A DNA stretch of 31,532 bases, taken from positions 1 to 31,532 of IMG/VR virus record IMGVR_UViG_3300009149_000165; one strand, written 5' to 3'. Below, piece by piece: positions 30,862 through 31,532 of the stretch; the first letter of the stretch is position 1; each line of letters begins with the position of its first letter. The translations under genes were made by a program, and so were the position numbers. Source of the stretch: a virus. The notes under the pieces were generated by a model. It was not told the origin of the DNA, ran no database searches, and saw only the letters and a program-made list of their open reading frames with translations.

Positions 30862-31370
30862 TTGGAAAAGAAGCAAAAAGAGCAACTAAGATTATATATG
30901 GCTCTCCATATATAATAAACAAATGGGACTTACGTTTTATGAGAATTGCTGATTTAGAAATAGCACAATGGTCAAAAGATCGTTCAAGTAAAGTTGGTGC
31001 TGTTATTGTGAAAGACAGGGAAATTATAACGTCAGGATTTAATGGTATGCCTAGAGGTTGTGATGATGATGTTGAAGCAAGACATGAAAGACCAGAAAAA
31101 TATTTTTGGTTCAAACATGCAGAAGAAAATGCTATTGTGAATGCAGCCAGACAAGGTAAAAGTACATTAGATTGTGATATGTATCTTAATTGGTATCCAT
31201 GTGATGCATGTGCTGGGATTGTAGTTAATGCTGGGATTAAAAGAATATATTGTGATCAAGAACCAGAATGGGAACACGAGAAGTGGGGTGATGGATTCAA
31301 AAGAGCTAAAACTATTTTAGATGAAGGTGGTGTAGAAGTAATTTATATGAATTATAATGCGCATAGATAA
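30846..31370 (+). CDS. dCMP deaminase
   Basis: The 174-residue protein has the zinc site of the cytidine/deoxycytidylate deaminase family: HAEENAI with His91 and Glu93, then PCDAC with Cys119 and Cys122. The preceding core, RSSKVGAVIVKD and a following ITSGFNGMPRGCDDD, is typical of dCMP deaminases of T4 type. The enzyme turns dCMP into dUMP, the substrate of thymidylate synthase, to supply dTTP for DNA synthesis in an AT-rich phage. Length matches dCMP deaminases. It overlaps the acidic gene by 16 bases and the next gene by 14, so all are co-expressed. Confidence 0.9.
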   Translation: METKLVGKEAKRATKIIYGSPYIINKWDLRFMRIADLEIAQWSKDRSSKVGAVIVKDREIITSGFNGMPRGCDDDVEARHERPEKYFWFKHAEENAIVNAARQGKSTLDCDMYLNWYPCDACAGIVVNAGIKRIYCDQEPEWEHEKWGDGFKRAKTILDEGGVEVIYMNYNAHR

Positions 31371-31532
31371 GAAAACATATCAGGTATCAGAGATTAATCG
31401 TTATAAAAATAAAACAGTTAAGACTCAAATTGTAATTGGTTTTAGTTTAAGAAAAGATAATTACCATATACTAAGACTACAAAATAAAGATTATGGTAAA
31501 TCAAAAAGATGGAATACCTATACTATTAGTAG
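31357..31532 (+). CDS. start of a further gene, possibly an N-acetylmuramoyl-L-alanine amidase (3' end outside window)
   Basis: An ATG at 31357, overlapping the deaminase stop by 14 bases, opens a frame that remains open to the window edge for 58 codons. The visible part begins MRIDKKTYQVSEINRYKNKT and contains IVIGFSLRKDNYHILRLQNK with WNTYTIS at the end. A TQIV(I/L)G start with a basic core followed by KRWNTYTIS is reminiscent of phage peptidoglycan amidases, but the metal ligands would lie beyond the edge. The amidase idea is a guess; the gene itself is well supported. Confidence 0.5.
   Translation, partial: MRIDKKTYQVSEINRYKNKTVKTQIVIGFSLRKDNYHILRLQNKDYGKSKRWNTYTIS

Overview
The window looks like a segment of a large, AT-rich tailed phage (myovirus, T4-like in gene content) that infects a member of the Bacteroidota. 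The phage assignment rests on a baseplate cluster (gp25-like wedge, gp6/J-like wedge, a very large fibre-like tail protein) beside replication and recombination genes (primase, RuvC-like resolvase, Mre11-Rad50-like nuclease, dCMP deaminase). The host assignment rests on three promoters of the Bacteroidota type (TTG, 20 nt, TAnnTTTG/A) and on A/T-rich leaders with little Shine-Dalgarno sequence. All genes but one (an Hsp20 at 25527-25934) are on the + strand, tightly packed, and no gene-free stretch exceeds about 200 bases. I saw no rRNA, CRISPR array or clear tRNA.

Left part (1-5102): an accessory block. It opens with the C-terminal part of a CCA-adding-enzyme-like protein fused to a 2H phosphoesterase domain. 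A conserved protein of unknown role, a PD-(D/E)XK-like protein and a HAD phosphatase resembling the Swiss-Army-Knife RNA-repair family follow. Then come a Vsr-like nuclease that looks mobile, a ParB-like protein with a possible ADP-ribosyltransferase-like C-terminus interrupted by a G11 tract, and a small basic-tailed protein. I read it as an RNA-repair and conflict cassette.

Middle part (5203-20529): virion genes in transcription blocks. Four blocks start with the motif GTATTTATAAT a short distance before the first gene, and three are preceded by a strong intrinsic terminator. The blocks are: a glycosyltransferase plus three unknown genes; gp25-like, gp6-like and three small structural genes; an 1841-residue tail protein ending in five cysteine-rich FN3-like repeats; and two further structural genes.

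Right part (20585-31532): DNA metabolism and regulation. It holds a ribbon-helix-helix-like protein, RuvC-like resolvase, GIY-YIG protein, metallophosphoesterase, lysine-rich protein, primase, a phage-encoded ECF-like sigma factor, Hsp20, a single-chain SbcD-SbcC (Mre11-Rad50) fusion, a four-helix membrane protein, a 54-residue acidic protein, dCMP deaminase and the start of a possible amidase. Early-type genes have host-type promoters; structural genes have the GTATTTATAAT motif. The simplest model is that the host polymerase reads the first class and the phage sigma factor directs RNA polymerase to the second.
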